Part shown: positions 8,832 through 18,260 of the stretch, one piece after another
Layout of the letters: each line of letters begins with the position of its first letter
How positions within the stretch are numbered: the first letter of the stretch is position 1
Assembly (NCBI GenBank): GCA_937889595.1
Contig: CALAOR010000031.1
Coordinates: 1-49,062, forward strand
Length of the DNA: 49,062 nt
Source of the DNA: an uncultured bacterium
Lineage (GTDB): Bacteria > Oederibacteriota > PGYV01 > Palsa-1178
Reading direction: 5' to 3'
The notes under the pieces: generated by a model
The model's database searches: none
What the model was told of the DNA's origin: nothing
What the model saw: the letters and a program-made list of their open reading frames with translations, nothing else
Program-made: the position numbers and the translations under genes

Positions 8832-9173
8832 GTGGATTTTAACACTTTGCCGGAATTTGACAGGGACTTGAAAAAGCTGTCCAAACGTTTTAGAAGTTTA
8901 GAACAGGATATTGAAGTGCTTAAGAAAGTACTTTCAGTAATGCCGGAGGCCGCGCCGCCGCGCAGTTTCCGCATAGCGGGAACGCATTCCGGCACGCCGA
9001 TAATTAAGGTCAAGAAATTCGCGTGCAAATCACTGAAAGGATCCGGAGCAAACAGCGGGATCAGGGCTATATATGCGTATTGTCAGGAAAGATGTGAGAT
9101 AAAATTTCTGGAGATATATTTTAAAGGCGATAAGGAATTAGAGGATAAGAACAGATTTAAATTGGATAAGTGA
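8832..9173 (+). CDS. RelE/ParE/HigB-like toxin paired with the Panacea antitoxin
   Basis: A 113-residue protein with the usual size and layout of RelE/ParE-fold toxins: an N-terminal helical pair (EFDRDLKKLSKRFRSLEQDI), then beta strands with IIKVKKFACKSLKGSGANSGIR and the end strand KFLEIYFKGDKEL. RelE-type members cleave mRNA and ParE-type members poison gyrase; the sequence does not decide between them. The start is GTG 8832, directly after the antitoxin stop, so translation is coupled. The antitoxin-first order and the shared consensus promoter fit a type II module. Confidence 0.78.
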   Translation: MDFNTLPEFDRDLKKLSKRFRSLEQDIEVLKKVLSVMPEAAPPRSFRIAGTHSGTPIIKVKKFACKSLKGSGANSGIRAIYAYCQERCEIKFLEIYFKGDKELEDKNRFKLDK

Positions 9174-9238
9174 TAAAAAATATTTAAATCGCTTGAAAAC
9201 AGAAACTTAAATAACTTTATTATAACTGGAGGTTTTAC

Positions 9239-10339
9239 ATGGAGGTAGGAATTGTAGGTTTGCCAAACGTGGGTAAGTCGACCACTTTTAATGTTTTAAC
9301 AAAAACGGCGGGGGCGCAGGTGGCAAACTACGAATTTTGCACCATTGAGCCCAACGTCGGCATAGTCGCCGTCCCCGACCCGCGCCTTGATTTTTTGTTC
9401 AAGGTCTACAACGACGGCAAAACGACCTACGTGCCCGCCACATTCAAGTTCGTTGACATAGCGGGCCTGGTCAAAGGCGCAAGCAAGGGTGAGGGTCTTG
9501 GAAACAAGTTCCTGGCTACGATAAGGGAGGTAGACACCATAGCGCATGTAGTGCGCGTGTTTACCGACGCCAATGTCATCAGGACCAAGGGAAAGCTCGA
9601 CCCTATCGGCGACATAGAAACCATAGAAACTGAACTCATGCTTGCCGACCTGGAAGTTGTTTCCAAAGGTTTCACCAAAATTGAAAGAACAGCAAAATCC
9701 GGGAATGACAAGGAAGCGCTGATTAAGTATGATGTGTTGAAAAAAGTTAAAGACGCACTTGAAAAAGGCCTGCCTGCCAACGCGGCAGGTTTAACCAAGG
9801 AAGAAAAGCCGCTGGTTAAAGAACTGGGGCTTATGACCTTAAAACCAATGCTTTATGTTTTGAATACCGACGAGGATAAGATACAGGATTTTGACACGCA
9901 CTTTCCCGAGTTGGTGGCATACATTAAAAAACGCAATGCCGAGTATGTGGTTATATCCGCCAAGATCGAAGGCGAGATGATGGAACTGGGCGAAGAAGAA
10001 AGAAAGGATTACTTAAAGGAACTTGGTTTTGAATATAAGGGTTTTGACGAGTTCATACAGCACGCGTACAGGCTGTTAGATTTGATAACGTTTTTGACCG
10101 CAGGCGCGCAGGAAGTCAGGGCCTGGCCCATAAGGCGCGGCTCGACAGCCGTGGAAGCCGCGGGCAAGATACACTCGGACATCCAGCGTGGTTTCATCAA
10201 GGCGGACATAATGAAGTTCGAGGAGTTCAAGAACGTAAAAGACGAGGTTAAGATGAAGGACATGGGGCTCCTGCGCAGCGAGGGCAGGGAGTATATAATG
10301 CAGGACGGGGATATGGTGCACTTTAAGTTCAATGTTTAG
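9239..10339 (+). CDS. ychF: Redox-regulated ATPase/GTPase YchF (Obg family)
   Basis: A 366-residue P-loop protein, standard length for YchF/OLA1. Motif G1 is GLPNVGKST at residues 7-15 and G3 is DIAGLVKGAS. The atypical nucleotide-specificity region YVLNTDED explains why this family prefers ATP. The C-terminal TGS domain is visible in FLTAGAQEVRAWPIRRGSTA. It acts in the cytosol, associates with ribosomes and is linked to stress response. GGAGG at 9226-9230 fixes ATG 9239. It is separated by only 65 bp from the toxin gene, but its function is unrelated. Confidence 0.96.
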   Translation: MEVGIVGLPNVGKSTTFNVLTKTAGAQVANYEFCTIEPNVGIVAVPDPRLDFLFKVYNDGKTTYVPATFKFVDIAGLVKGASKGEGLGNKFLATIREVDTIAHVVRVFTDANVIRTKGKLDPIGDIETIETELMLADLEVVSKGFTKIERTAKSGNDKEALIKYDVLKKVKDALEKGLPANAAGLTKEEKPLVKELGLMTLKPMLYVLNTDEDKIQDFDTHFPELVAYIKKRNAEYVVISAKIEGEMMELGEEERKDYLKELGFEYKGFDEFIQHAYRLLDLITFLTAGAQEVRAWPIRRGSTAVEAAGKIHSDIQRGFIKADIMKFEEFKNVKDEVKMKDMGLLRSEGREYIMQDGDMVHFKFNV

Positions 10340-10395
10340 AGGAAGAGTTTGAGAGACTGGAGTCTAAAGTGTTGCCAAATTCCGGAGGATTATGA

Positions 10396-10698
10396 ATGCT
10401 GACTTTTGCTATGATTTTTGGCAATGTTTTAATAATTGGCTTTTATTTGCTGTTTCTTTGGAATTTATTCAGCGCTAAAAGTCTGACTTGGATAGGCAGA
10501 ACCGTTTATGTTATTTTGGCTGTTGCTGGAGGGGCAATAGGATTTATCTTTTTTAATTTCGTTTTCCTAATGTGTTCTGAGCAGCCCTACAGATCGTTTT
10601 GGGAGGTTCTATCTTATTGGTCGTTTTCATTGGTTCCCGCGTTGCTTCCTTTTGGCATTATTTTTTTTATAAAATGGATCCATATGGCTCTCAAATAA
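10396..10698 (+). CDS. Small three-helix membrane protein, unknown
   Basis: A 100-residue hydrophobic protein with three likely membrane segments (about 4-24, 36-58 and 75-96). The short loop between helices two and three carries MCSEQPYRSFWEVL. GGAGG at 10384-10388 stands 7 bp before the ATG, so it is probably translated. I do not recognise a family. It follows ychF by 56 bp and may be read from the same transcript. Confidence 0.6.
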   Translation: MLTFAMIFGNVLIIGFYLLFLWNLFSAKSLTWIGRTVYVILAVAGGAIGFIFFNFVFLMCSEQPYRSFWEVLSYWSFSLVPALLPFGIIFFIKWIHMALK

Positions 10699-10825
10699 AA
10701 AAATAAAAGCAGGTTACGCATTTATCGTTCCGTTATGGTTGGCGTGCAGCCCAATGGCGCAAATATCAATGATATCTTATTAAAACCGAACTTTTCCATT
10801 ATTTCAAACGTCTAACACTGTGAAA

Positions 10826-10854
10826 GTTAACAAAATTCACCATGTTATGTTAAC
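10826..10854. promoter_or_regulatory. Paired GTTAAC sites upstream of the efflux genes
   Basis: Two GTTAAC palindromes (10826-10831 and 10849-10854) lie 23 bp apart, start to start, in the AT-rich leader of the TolC/RND pair, just before a TATATATTATTATTG stretch. The spacing of about two helical turns would suit a dimeric regulator. No gene is visible between 10699 and 10960. Confidence 0.35.
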
Positions 10855-10960
10855 TATCTTTATATATTATTATTGTAGACAGGCTGACGGTATTGATTAT
10901 TGTTTTTTTTTCTGATATCATTATCAGGTTGTTAAAAACTCATCAAAGGCGGTATTGATC

Positions 10961-12217
10961 ATGAAGAAGTTGTCAATTGCATTTATTTTTTTGTTGTTTG
11001 TCCCTGTTCTTATGGCTGAAGGCGTGACGAACACTCCCTTGGCTTATACGGATTGTTATAAGATCGCGCTGGCAAATTCCGACGCGGTGAAGATACAATC
11101 CGAGCGGCTCACCCAGGCCAACGCGGCTAAGATCAAGTCTTTCGGCGCGCTGCTCCCGACAGTAACGCTCGACCACGAGCGCGATTTCGGCATAAACGGC
11201 AGCCTATATTTCGACAAGGGCTGGGTCAGTTCCATAACCGCGACACAGCCTGTATTTCACGGACTTGAAAAGATAAACGCGATCTCCGTATTTGACAGGG
11301 AAGCTTATAAGGAAGAACTTAACCTCATATCCGCAAAAAGGTCCCTGGCGCAAAACACTGCGGCGGCATTCTACGCGCTTGCGTCCGCGCAGGCCGATAT
11401 GCTCAACCTTCAGGACGGCTTGTCTTTATTGCTTGAAAGAGTAACCCAGTTAAAGCAGTGGCTGGGTATAGGCAAGTCAAGGCTAAGCGAGGTTTACGCT
11501 ACTGAATCAACTGCGGCGCTGCTCGCGTCCCAGCTTGAACAGGCAAAGGCGCAGGTTGACGGATATTCAGACGCCCTGTCAAGGGTATTGGGAATTGAAT
11601 ATCAGGTAACCGTCATACAGCCGGCAGAGAGTACTGACGGCGCGGCAGATATTAATGTAACGTTCACGGCTCAAAACCGTTCGGACGTGCTCGCGCAAAA
11701 AGCTGAATTGGAAGCATCTGATAAAAGAATAGCCGCGGGGCTGGGCACATTGCTTCCGCAGGTTGACTTATCCGTCACAAAGCCGCTCGGCGGCTCGGCA
11801 TATCTCGGCACAACGGCTTATAAGGACACGGGCTGGCAGTTCATGCTTTTGGCCCAGTGGCCGTTATTTGAGGGCGGCTCCAGGGTGTTCGACAGTATTT
11901 CCGCTTTTTCGCAGAGGGAAGCCGCTTACCGGCAGTACATTTCAACATTACTGGATGTAAAATATGAGGTGAAGTCAAGGGTCCGGGATTATGCCGCGTC
12001 CGCAAAAATAGTCGCGGTTATGAAGGACGCCTTTTCAAAGGCATCGCAGTCTTTAAAGGCCCAGCAGGCTGATTATAAATTCGGGCTTGTGACGAATGTG
12101 GACGTCCTGCAGGCCATGTCAAACAACACGTCGGTCAAGCAGTCGCTGGACAGGGCCATAGTGCAAAGGGAACTGTATAAAAAATCGCTGGAAATATCCT
12201 CGGAGGTTGTAAAATGA
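10961..12217 (+). CDS. TolC-family outer-membrane efflux channel
   Basis: A 418-residue protein with a Sec signal peptide (MKKLSIAFIFLLFVPVLMAEG). It shows the double TolC repeat: long amphipathic helices (SDAVKIQSERLTQANAAKIKSFG, LISAKRSLAQNTAAAFYALASAQAD) separated by short strands, then LLPQVDLSVTKPLGG in the second half. It would form the trimeric outer-membrane exit duct for the RND pump coded next, whose start overlaps this stop by 4 bp. The start is ATG 10961, with AAAGGCGG 8 bp upstream. This gene implies an outer membrane. Confidence 0.9.
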   Translation: MKKLSIAFIFLLFVPVLMAEGVTNTPLAYTDCYKIALANSDAVKIQSERLTQANAAKIKSFGALLPTVTLDHERDFGINGSLYFDKGWVSSITATQPVFHGLEKINAISVFDREAYKEELNLISAKRSLAQNTAAAFYALASAQADMLNLQDGLSLLLERVTQLKQWLGIGKSRLSEVYATESTAALLASQLEQAKAQVDGYSDALSRVLGIEYQVTVIQPAESTDGAADINVTFTAQNRSDVLAQKAELEASDKRIAAGLGTLLPQVDLSVTKPLGGSAYLGTTAYKDTGWQFMLLAQWPLFEGGSRVFDSISAFSQREAAYRQYISTLLDVKYEVKSRVRDYAASAKIVAVMKDAFSKASQSLKAQQADYKFGLVTNVDVLQAMSNNTSVKQSLDRAIVQRELYKKSLEISSEVVK

Positions 12218-15200
12218 CACTATCAGAACAATCCATAAAAAATCCGGTCATGGCGTGGATGATAATGATCGGCATAGTCGTATTCGGCGCCATTTCGTAT
12301 ATGGGCCTCGGAGTCTCGCTTATGCCTGACGTGGATTTCCCCGTGCTGACCGTCAGCTTATCATGGCCGGGCGCGGCCCCGGAAGTTGTGGAAAACGAAG
12401 TAACCGACATGGTCGAGCAGTCAATAATGGGGGTGCAGGGAGTTACCGAATTAACATCTTCATCTTCCAGGGGCAGGGCAAACATAACCGTTACTTTCAA
12501 TCTGGATAAGAATATTGACGTCGCGTTCCAGGAAGTGCAGAGTAAGATTTCCCGCATACAGAGGGATCTGCCGCTTGATCTGCTTCCCATAGAGATTAGC
12601 AAGAGCAACCCCGACGATTCGCCGATTGTTTGGATAACCCTTTCGGGCAATAAGCCCGTGCAGGAACTTATGGAATACACAAAGGACCACCTTCAGGACC
12701 AGTTTACGCCCATACCGGGAGTTTCAGAGGTTATGCTGGGCGGATACCTCGACCCGGCGCTCAGGGTATGGCTCGATCCTGACAGGATGCGCGCGAAAGA
12801 AATAACCCCGGATGATATAATAGGCGCGATACAGTCCGGCCATCAGGAAGTGCCGGCGGGTTATATTTCCAACCCGCAGAGGGAAATATCGATGCGCGTG
12901 ATTGGAGAGGCCGGCAATGTCAAGGAGTTTTCCGATATAATCATACCGGCAAGGAGCGGCGCGACCATCTGGAATACCCTGAGGATAAAAGACGTTGCCG
13001 ACGTGGAAGAGGGAACGGAAGATGACAGGTTCAGGTCAAGGACACCCGAAGGCAGGGCCGTCGGCCTGGGTATAAAAAAACAGCCGGGTTCGAACTCGGT
13101 GGATGTCGCGCACAGGATAAAGGCAAAGATTGAGGAGGTGCGGAAATATCTGCCGCAGGGCATGAGCCTGGCAATAAGGTTTGATTCCACAAAATTCATA
13201 GAGGATTCCTCAAAGGAAATGAATTTCATAATATTGCTTTCCGTCATCCTCACTTCGCTCGTGTGCTGGCTCTTTCTCGGGTCTTTCGGGACGGCCGTGA
13301 ATGTATTTTTGTCCATACCCATGTCCATTTTCGGCGCGTTCTTTGTTATTAAGGCGTTCGGGTTTACCCTGAATACCTTTACGTTCCTCGGGCTTTCCCT
13401 TGTCATAGGCATAGTTGTAGACGACGCTATCATGATGGTGGAGAACATTTCCCGCCACAGGGAAGAGGGGCAGTCAAAGATCAAGGCCGCCATTAAAGGC
13501 TCGCACGAAATAACATTCGCCGCCATTGCCGCGACAATAGCCATACTTGCCATATTCCTGCCCGTTATTTTCATGCAGGGCGTGATCGGCAGGTATTTCT
13601 TCCAGTTCGGCATCACCATATCGGCGGCGGTCATGATATCGCTTCTGGCGGCTTTGACGCTTACGCCCATGTACGCTGCCCAGTTCCTTTCAGACACGCA
13701 CGTCAGCGCGAAGTCCAAGCCCTTTATGGAAGTTTTCATGAATAATTTCAGGGAGTGGTATTCGAAAGTATTGAAGGTTTGCCTTGATAACCGGTGGAAA
13801 GTGGTCCTTGTTTCTGTGGCTTTTTTCATGCTGTCAATGGTATTATTTGTTTTTATTAAAAAGGAATTTGTGCCTTCGCAGGACCAGGGCAGGATAACCG
13901 TCAATATAAACGCTCCTCCCGGCGCTTCGGTTGATTTTACCAACGATATTATGCTGCAGGCCGAGAAAATAGTGTCGTCGCGGCCGGACGTGGAAGCCTA
14001 TTTTTCCAACGTGAGGCCCGGCGCCGGCGGGTTATTCGTGACGCTTTATGACAAAAATAAAAGGCCGGTTGACCCGGATACGAAAAGGCGCATGAAACAG
14101 CAGGAAATCATAGACGCGCTGAGGAAACAGATAAAGAAAATCCCGGGTGTCGCGACCGTAAATATACAGGACATGTCACTCATGGGATTCACCGCCAAGC
14201 GCGGCTATCCCGTGGAATTCATGATCATGGGGCCGGACTGGGACAAGCTCGCGGAACTGTCGGTTTTAATGACGGCGGAGATGGAAAAGACCGGCATCAT
14301 GGTCGACGCGGATTCCGATTACAAGACGGGCGTAACCGAACTGATTGTCATGCCTGACAGGAAAAAGGCCGCCGCGCGGCAGGTGTCCATGGAAACCATA
14401 GGCAATGCGTTAAACACTCTTTTCGGGGGCGTGCGCACCGGCAAATATTCAAAAGGCGGAAAACGGTATGATATTATACTTGAGCTCAAACTCGCGGACA
14501 GGAATGACGCCAAGAATGTGGAGAAAGTGCTTGTCAGGAATAACAGGGGGGAACTGATAAAGCTTTCCGATGTGGTATCCATCGCGGAAAAGCCCACGGT
14601 TATGTCGATCACAAGGGAAAACCGTGAAAGGGCTATAAGGATGTTCTCGAACGTCGCGACAGGCAAATCTCAGGGCGAGGCGATGAAAGCCGTGCAGGAT
14701 ATCGGAAAAAAATTATTGCCCGAAGGATACAGGATATTCTTCACTGGAAGCTCGCAGACTTATAAGGATTCTTTCACGGGCCTTTATATCGCGCTCGCGC
14801 TTGGTATATTTGTGGCTTACATGGTGCTCGGCACCCAGTTCAACAGCTTTGTCCACCCGTTATCGGTGCTGCTCGCACTGCCGTTTTCGCTCACAGGCGC
14901 TTTTATAGCCCTGTGGCTGAGCGGGAATTCGCTCAATATATACAGCGCCATAGGGGTTATACTCCTTATGGGAATAGTGAAAAAGAACTCGATACTTCTT
15001 GTTGATTTTACCAACCAGCGCAGGCTGCAGGGGATGAGCGTCAAAGAGGCCCTGATTTCCGCCTGCCCGGTGCGTTTAAGGCCAATTATCATGACCTCCG
15101 CCGCCACCATAGCGGCCGCCATACCGTCTGCGCTTTCCGTAGGACCTGGCGCTGAGACGCGCACGCCAATGTCCCTGGTCATAATAGGCGGCGTCATATT

Positions 15201-15360
15201 TTCCACAGCTTTCACGCTTTTCGTGGTGCCGTGCGCTTACAGCCTGATGTCAGCCTGGGAAAACAAGAAACACGTAAATGCAGTGCATGAGGCTATGAAG
15301 GAACTTGGCGAGGACGTTGAAAACGCTGAGGCCGTTAAGCCGAAAAAACGGGCAAAATAA
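12214..15360 (+). CDS. RND-family multidrug efflux permease (AcrB/MexB-like)
   Basis: A 1048-residue inner-membrane pump with the HAE1 layout: TM1, a periplasmic porter domain, TM2-6, TM7, a second porter domain and TM8-12. The proton relay is intact: Asp403-Asp404 in IGIVVDDAIMMVENISRH, and the conserved lysine in MGIVKKNSILLVDF of TM10. The N-terminal MTLSEQSIKNPVMAWMIMI is typical of the family. The C-terminal tail is Lys- and Glu-rich. Together with the TolC-like gene it forms a two-gene unit. The periplasmic adaptor normally coded beside such pumps is missing from this window. Drug or lipid substrate is unknown. Confidence 0.95.
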   Translation: MTLSEQSIKNPVMAWMIMIGIVVFGAISYMGLGVSLMPDVDFPVLTVSLSWPGAAPEVVENEVTDMVEQSIMGVQGVTELTSSSSRGRANITVTFNLDKNIDVAFQEVQSKISRIQRDLPLDLLPIEISKSNPDDSPIVWITLSGNKPVQELMEYTKDHLQDQFTPIPGVSEVMLGGYLDPALRVWLDPDRMRAKEITPDDIIGAIQSGHQEVPAGYISNPQREISMRVIGEAGNVKEFSDIIIPARSGATIWNTLRIKDVADVEEGTEDDRFRSRTPEGRAVGLGIKKQPGSNSVDVAHRIKAKIEEVRKYLPQGMSLAIRFDSTKFIEDSSKEMNFIILLSVILTSLVCWLFLGSFGTAVNVFLSIPMSIFGAFFVIKAFGFTLNTFTFLGLSLVIGIVVDDAIMMVENISRHREEGQSKIKAAIKGSHEITFAAIAATIAILAIFLPVIFMQGVIGRYFFQFGITISAAVMISLLAALTLTPMYAAQFLSDTHVSAKSKPFMEVFMNNFREWYSKVLKVCLDNRWKVVLVSVAFFMLSMVLFVFIKKEFVPSQDQGRITVNINAPPGASVDFTNDIMLQAEKIVSSRPDVEAYFSNVRPGAGGLFVTLYDKNKRPVDPDTKRRMKQQEIIDALRKQIKKIPGVATVNIQDMSLMGFTAKRGYPVEFMIMGPDWDKLAELSVLMTAEMEKTGIMVDADSDYKTGVTELIVMPDRKKAAARQVSMETIGNALNTLFGGVRTGKYSKGGKRYDIILELKLADRNDAKNVEKVLVRNNRGELIKLSDVVSIAEKPTVMSITRENRERAIRMFSNVATGKSQGEAMKAVQDIGKKLLPEGYRIFFTGSSQTYKDSFTGLYIALALGIFVAYMVLGTQFNSFVHPLSVLLALPFSLTGAFIALWLSGNSLNIYSAIGVILLMGIVKKNSILLVDFTNQRRLQGMSVKEALISACPVRLRPIIMTSAATIAAAIPSALSVGPGAETRTPMSLVIIGGVIFSTAFTLFVVPCAYSLMSAWENKKHVNAVHEAMKELGEDVENAEAVKPKKRAK

Positions 15361-15390
15361 AATTTTGTAAAATAACATACAGGGTTCCGT

Positions 15391-15418
15391 AGAGAAGAGG
15401 GGGATTGCCCCCCTCTCT
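15391..15418. terminator. GAGAGGGGGC-type hairpin after the RND gene
   Basis: AGAGAAGAGGGGG pairs with CCCCCCTCTCT around a 3-4 base loop, 30 bp after the RND stop. It belongs to the hairpin family also seen at 24923, 31834 and 33516. It may end transcription, but no clear T-run follows. The rest of the gap to 15574 holds only a pyrimidine-rich stretch and the AAAAGGAGG of the next gene. Confidence 0.5.
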
Positions 15419-15574
15419 AACGGCTTGTTTTTGTTTAATAATCAAAACGCCTTTCTCCTTACCCTTAATCCTTATCCTTAGACACTCCCCTAAAGCGGAT
15501 TAAACATAAAAATATGCTTCATGTAACCCCTTACTTCTGATACAATTAATCAAATGATATAAAAAGGAGGCCCC

Positions 15575-17263
15575 ATGCTAAGTTTAAAGAACGACAAATT
15601 CAGGAACCTGCTTATACAAAAAAATGTATTCACAGCCGACACGATAAAACGCTATATGGACGACGGCAAAGATCTTATAGAAGGGCTTATGCTCAAATAC
15701 AAGGTGGAAGAGGAGCCTGTGCTTAGGGCCGAAGCCGAAGCCATAAATATTCCCTATATAGACCTTCGCGAAAAAAATCCGGAACCGGAAGTTGTAACTT
15801 TAGTCACGCAGGAAATATGCATGAAAAAGGACCTGATCGTCTTCGGGAATTCAGGAGAAGTCCTTGACGTGGCAATGGCAAACCCCAATGACGTGGTAAC
15901 CATAGACCAGCTTGAGAAAAGCACTGGCCTTAAAATAAGGCCCCACCTGGCCTCGCGCGGTGCAATATCGCGGAAAATAAACGAATACGCCGACCATTTC
16001 AAGTCCGACATGGTGAAAAAACTCCTGCAGAGCATAAGCGACGACACTTACCAGCTGACAAAAAAGCTGGGGTTTGAAATACGGGGGATCGAGGAGCTTA
16101 CCGAACAGGCGCCGATTGTAAAAGCCGTCAACCTTATCATACTCGGGGCTTTTTTAAAAAGAGCGAGCGACATACACCTGCTGCCCACAAGGGAAAAACT
16201 CAAATGCCTGTACAGGGTTGACGGGCTCCTGATGGAGGACCAGATGTTCCCGGGAACTATGGCGCCGGCCATCATATCGCGGCTGAAAATAATGGCAAAG
16301 CTGAACATTACCGAGAAGCGCATGCCCCAGGACGGCAGTTTCCATATAGTTATAGAGGGAAGGGAAATTGATTTCAGGATGGCGGTAACGCCGACAATAC
16401 ACGGCGAAAAAGCGGTACTAAGGATACTCGACAAAAGCGCCATAATACTAGGGCTGGAACACCTGGGGATAAATGAGGACAATTTAAGGGTCTTATTGGA
16501 AGTCATACAGAAACCGAACGGGATCATCCTGATCTCGGGCCCGACAGGTTCGGGAAAAACCACAACGCTTTACTCGGCCCTTGACGCCATAAATAACGGA
16601 GAAAAGAATATCACAACGGTTGAGGACCCCGTGGAATATGAAATAGAGGGCATAACCCAGATACAGGTGCACGCCGAAATAGGGCTGACTTTTTCCCATG
16701 TGTTAAGGTCGATCTTAAGGCAGGACCCGGACGTAGTTTTAATAGGTGAGATCAGGGACCTTGAGACTACCGAGATTGCGTTAAGGGCGTCGCTCACGGG
16801 CCACCTTGTATTCGCCACTGTCCACACAAATGACGCGCCGAGCGCGGTAACCAGGCTCTTTGAAATGGGGGCCGAACCATACCTGATAGCCTCATCTCTG
16901 CGGGCTGTCATGTCCCAACGGCTTGTCAGGACAATCTGCGTTAAATGCAGGGAAGAGTACCCGATATCAAAAGAAATGGCGCAGAAATATTTCAAGGATG
17001 AAAAAGTGACGAAACTTTACAAAGGCAAAGGCTGCGTGTACTGTTTTAACACGGGCTACAGGGGCAGGACCGTTATATCCGAGATCTTTGAGGTAAAAGA
17101 TTACATAAGGGCGCTGATAATCGAAAAAGCGACTTCCGTGGCAATAAAGGAAAAAGCAATGGCGAACGGCTTTAAGGCAATGTTTACCGACGGCATGGAC
17201 AAGATAAAGCGCGGGATAACAACGTTAGAAGAGGTAGTAAAAGTGACGGAAGACGCCGAGTAA
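15575..17263 (+). CDS. Type IV pilus / type II secretion assembly ATPase (PilB/GspE family)
   Basis: A 562-residue hexameric ATPase. The first 140 or so residues form a MshEN/T2SSE N-terminal domain (YIDLREKNPEPEVVTLV...VAMANPNDVV). The catalytic core has Walker A GPTGSGKT (about residue 322), the Asp box ITTVEDPVEYEI, Walker B RQDPDVVLIGEIRD and the His box TGHLVFATVHTNDA. A tetra-cysteine zinc module follows: CVKC and CVYC around GYRGR. It would power pilin assembly or export at the inner membrane. No pilC, pilT or pilin gene is adjacent, so it stands alone here and PilB cannot be told from GspE. AAAAGGAGG precedes the ATG. Confidence 0.93.
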   Translation: MLSLKNDKFRNLLIQKNVFTADTIKRYMDDGKDLIEGLMLKYKVEEEPVLRAEAEAINIPYIDLREKNPEPEVVTLVTQEICMKKDLIVFGNSGEVLDVAMANPNDVVTIDQLEKSTGLKIRPHLASRGAISRKINEYADHFKSDMVKKLLQSISDDTYQLTKKLGFEIRGIEELTEQAPIVKAVNLIILGAFLKRASDIHLLPTREKLKCLYRVDGLLMEDQMFPGTMAPAIISRLKIMAKLNITEKRMPQDGSFHIVIEGREIDFRMAVTPTIHGEKAVLRILDKSAIILGLEHLGINEDNLRVLLEVIQKPNGIILISGPTGSGKTTTLYSALDAINNGEKNITTVEDPVEYEIEGITQIQVHAEIGLTFSHVLRSILRQDPDVVLIGEIRDLETTEIALRASLTGHLVFATVHTNDAPSAVTRLFEMGAEPYLIASSLRAVMSQRLVRTICVKCREEYPISKEMAQKYFKDEKVTKLYKGKGCVYCFNTGYRGRTVISEIFEVKDYIRALIIEKATSVAIKEKAMANGFKAMFTDGMDKIKRGITTLEEVVKVTEDAE

Positions 17264-17399
17264 ACCATAAAACTTGGAGCCATCTTCGTGGTATTTATTG
17301 GGATGGCGCTTATAACGCCCAATCCCTTATAAGGTCGTGTTTTGTCATGTGCATAGTTCCGTAAAGGTTTTGTAACGCGAGATTTGGCCTTGTTTAAAA

Positions 17400-17428
17400 T
17401 TGACAAACCCGCCCCATCGCAGTATAAT
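17400..17428 (+). promoter_or_regulatory. Consensus promoter of Ehr cluster A
   Basis: TTGACA (17400-17405) and TATAAT (17423-17428) are perfect and 17 bp apart. Transcription would start near 17435 and leave a leader of about 155 bases before the EIIA-like gene. The stretch between the PilB-like gene and this promoter (17264-17399) shows nothing else that I can support. Confidence 0.85.
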
Positions 17429-17532
17429 TCATTCTATTATCACGCTAAAAGCAGGGAACTGCGGGTTTTGCTTTTGATACGGGTCGAAAACCCGGTGGAC
17501 AATATGCTAAAACGGCTTGTAAAGGAGATTGG

Positions 17533-17601
17533 ATGAGGGATTGTCTTAATAATGAAGGATTTTACATACTAAACCGGAATTGGGACTTTTTATGGAACTG
17601 A
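17533..17601 (+). CDS. Possible 22-residue leader ORF overlapping the EIIA-like gene
   Basis: ATG 17533 is preceded by AAAGGAG (17520-17526), a far better ribosome site than the one before the EIIA-like gene. The frame codes 22 residues ending NWDFLWN and stops at 17601, 10 bp inside the EIIA-like coding region. It could couple translation of the regulator or act as an attenuating leader peptide. It may also be chance. Confidence 0.4.
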   Translation: MRDCLNNEGFYILNRNWDFLWN

Positions 17602-18260
17602 CTGTTAAGGACGTTGTGAAACTGCTGATTATACCGCAGCCCGAGCTTAACAAGCTCGTCCAGAAGAAAGAAATACCATTCCAGAAGATACGGGATGTCC
17701 TTTACTTCAATAAACAGCAGGTTGTGGACTGGGCCTTGGGCCGCAACATGCCCATCAATATATCTAATCACACAAAAATGAGCGATTACCATATAGAATC
17801 CCTCAAACCCCTGCTTTCTGCGGACTCTTTTTATTATTCCTGCGACTTAACCGAGGCCGACTACATAGAAAAAATGACCAAACTCATCAAACTTGAAAAG
17901 ACCGTGGATACCGATATCATAGCCCAGCTTTTAAAGAGCAGGGAAGAGCTCATGAGTACCGCCATCGGCAACGGCATCAGCATACCCCATCCGCGCGTGC
18001 CTTTGATGCTCGGCAGCGACAAGCCTTTGATCAACTTTTTCTTCCCTGTAAAGCCGCTTCAACTCAAATCGCTCGACGGAAAGCCCGTGCATACGATCAT
18101 CCTTCTTATATCGCAGACCATAAAACAGCACTTGAGCCTGCTGGCGCATATCAGTTTCCTGCTTTCCAAAAAGGAGTTCCAGCAGGCCCTGGAAAAGCGG
18201 CTGCCATATGGTCAAATAACGGATCTTATAGGCACCATAGAAAACGGCAGAAATGTTTAG
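17592..18260 (+). CDS. HTH (excisionase-like) plus PTS EIIA domain regulator of Ehr cluster A
   Basis: A 222-residue protein. Residues 1-50 look like an excisionase/MerR-type HTH (ELTVKDVVKLLIIPQPELNKL...FNKQQVVDWAL). Residues 75-220 are a fructose/Ntr-type PTS EIIA domain, with the phospho-acceptor His133 in GNGISIPHPRVP. The architecture suggests a DNA-binding protein whose activity depends on phosphorylation, but no EI, HPr or EIIBC gene is in the window. The hydrogenase-like HyfB gene overlaps its end by 8 bp, tying it to cluster A. A paralogue in the same position heads cluster B. ATG 17592 has a weak ribosome site and may rely on the leader ORF. Confidence 0.82.
   Translation: MELTVKDVVKLLIIPQPELNKLVQKKEIPFQKIRDVLYFNKQQVVDWALGRNMPINISNHTKMSDYHIESLKPLLSADSFYYSCDLTEADYIEKMTKLIKLEKTVDTDIIAQLLKSREELMSTAIGNGISIPHPRVPLMLGSDKPLINFFFPVKPLQLKSLDGKPVHTIILLISQTIKQHLSLLAHISFLLSKKEFQQALEKRLPYGQITDLIGTIENGRNV

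Noticed and set aside
12861-13943. 360-residue open frame on the - strand in the RND gene
   Set aside because: It is a shadow of the RND permease, whose motifs are complete on the + strand.
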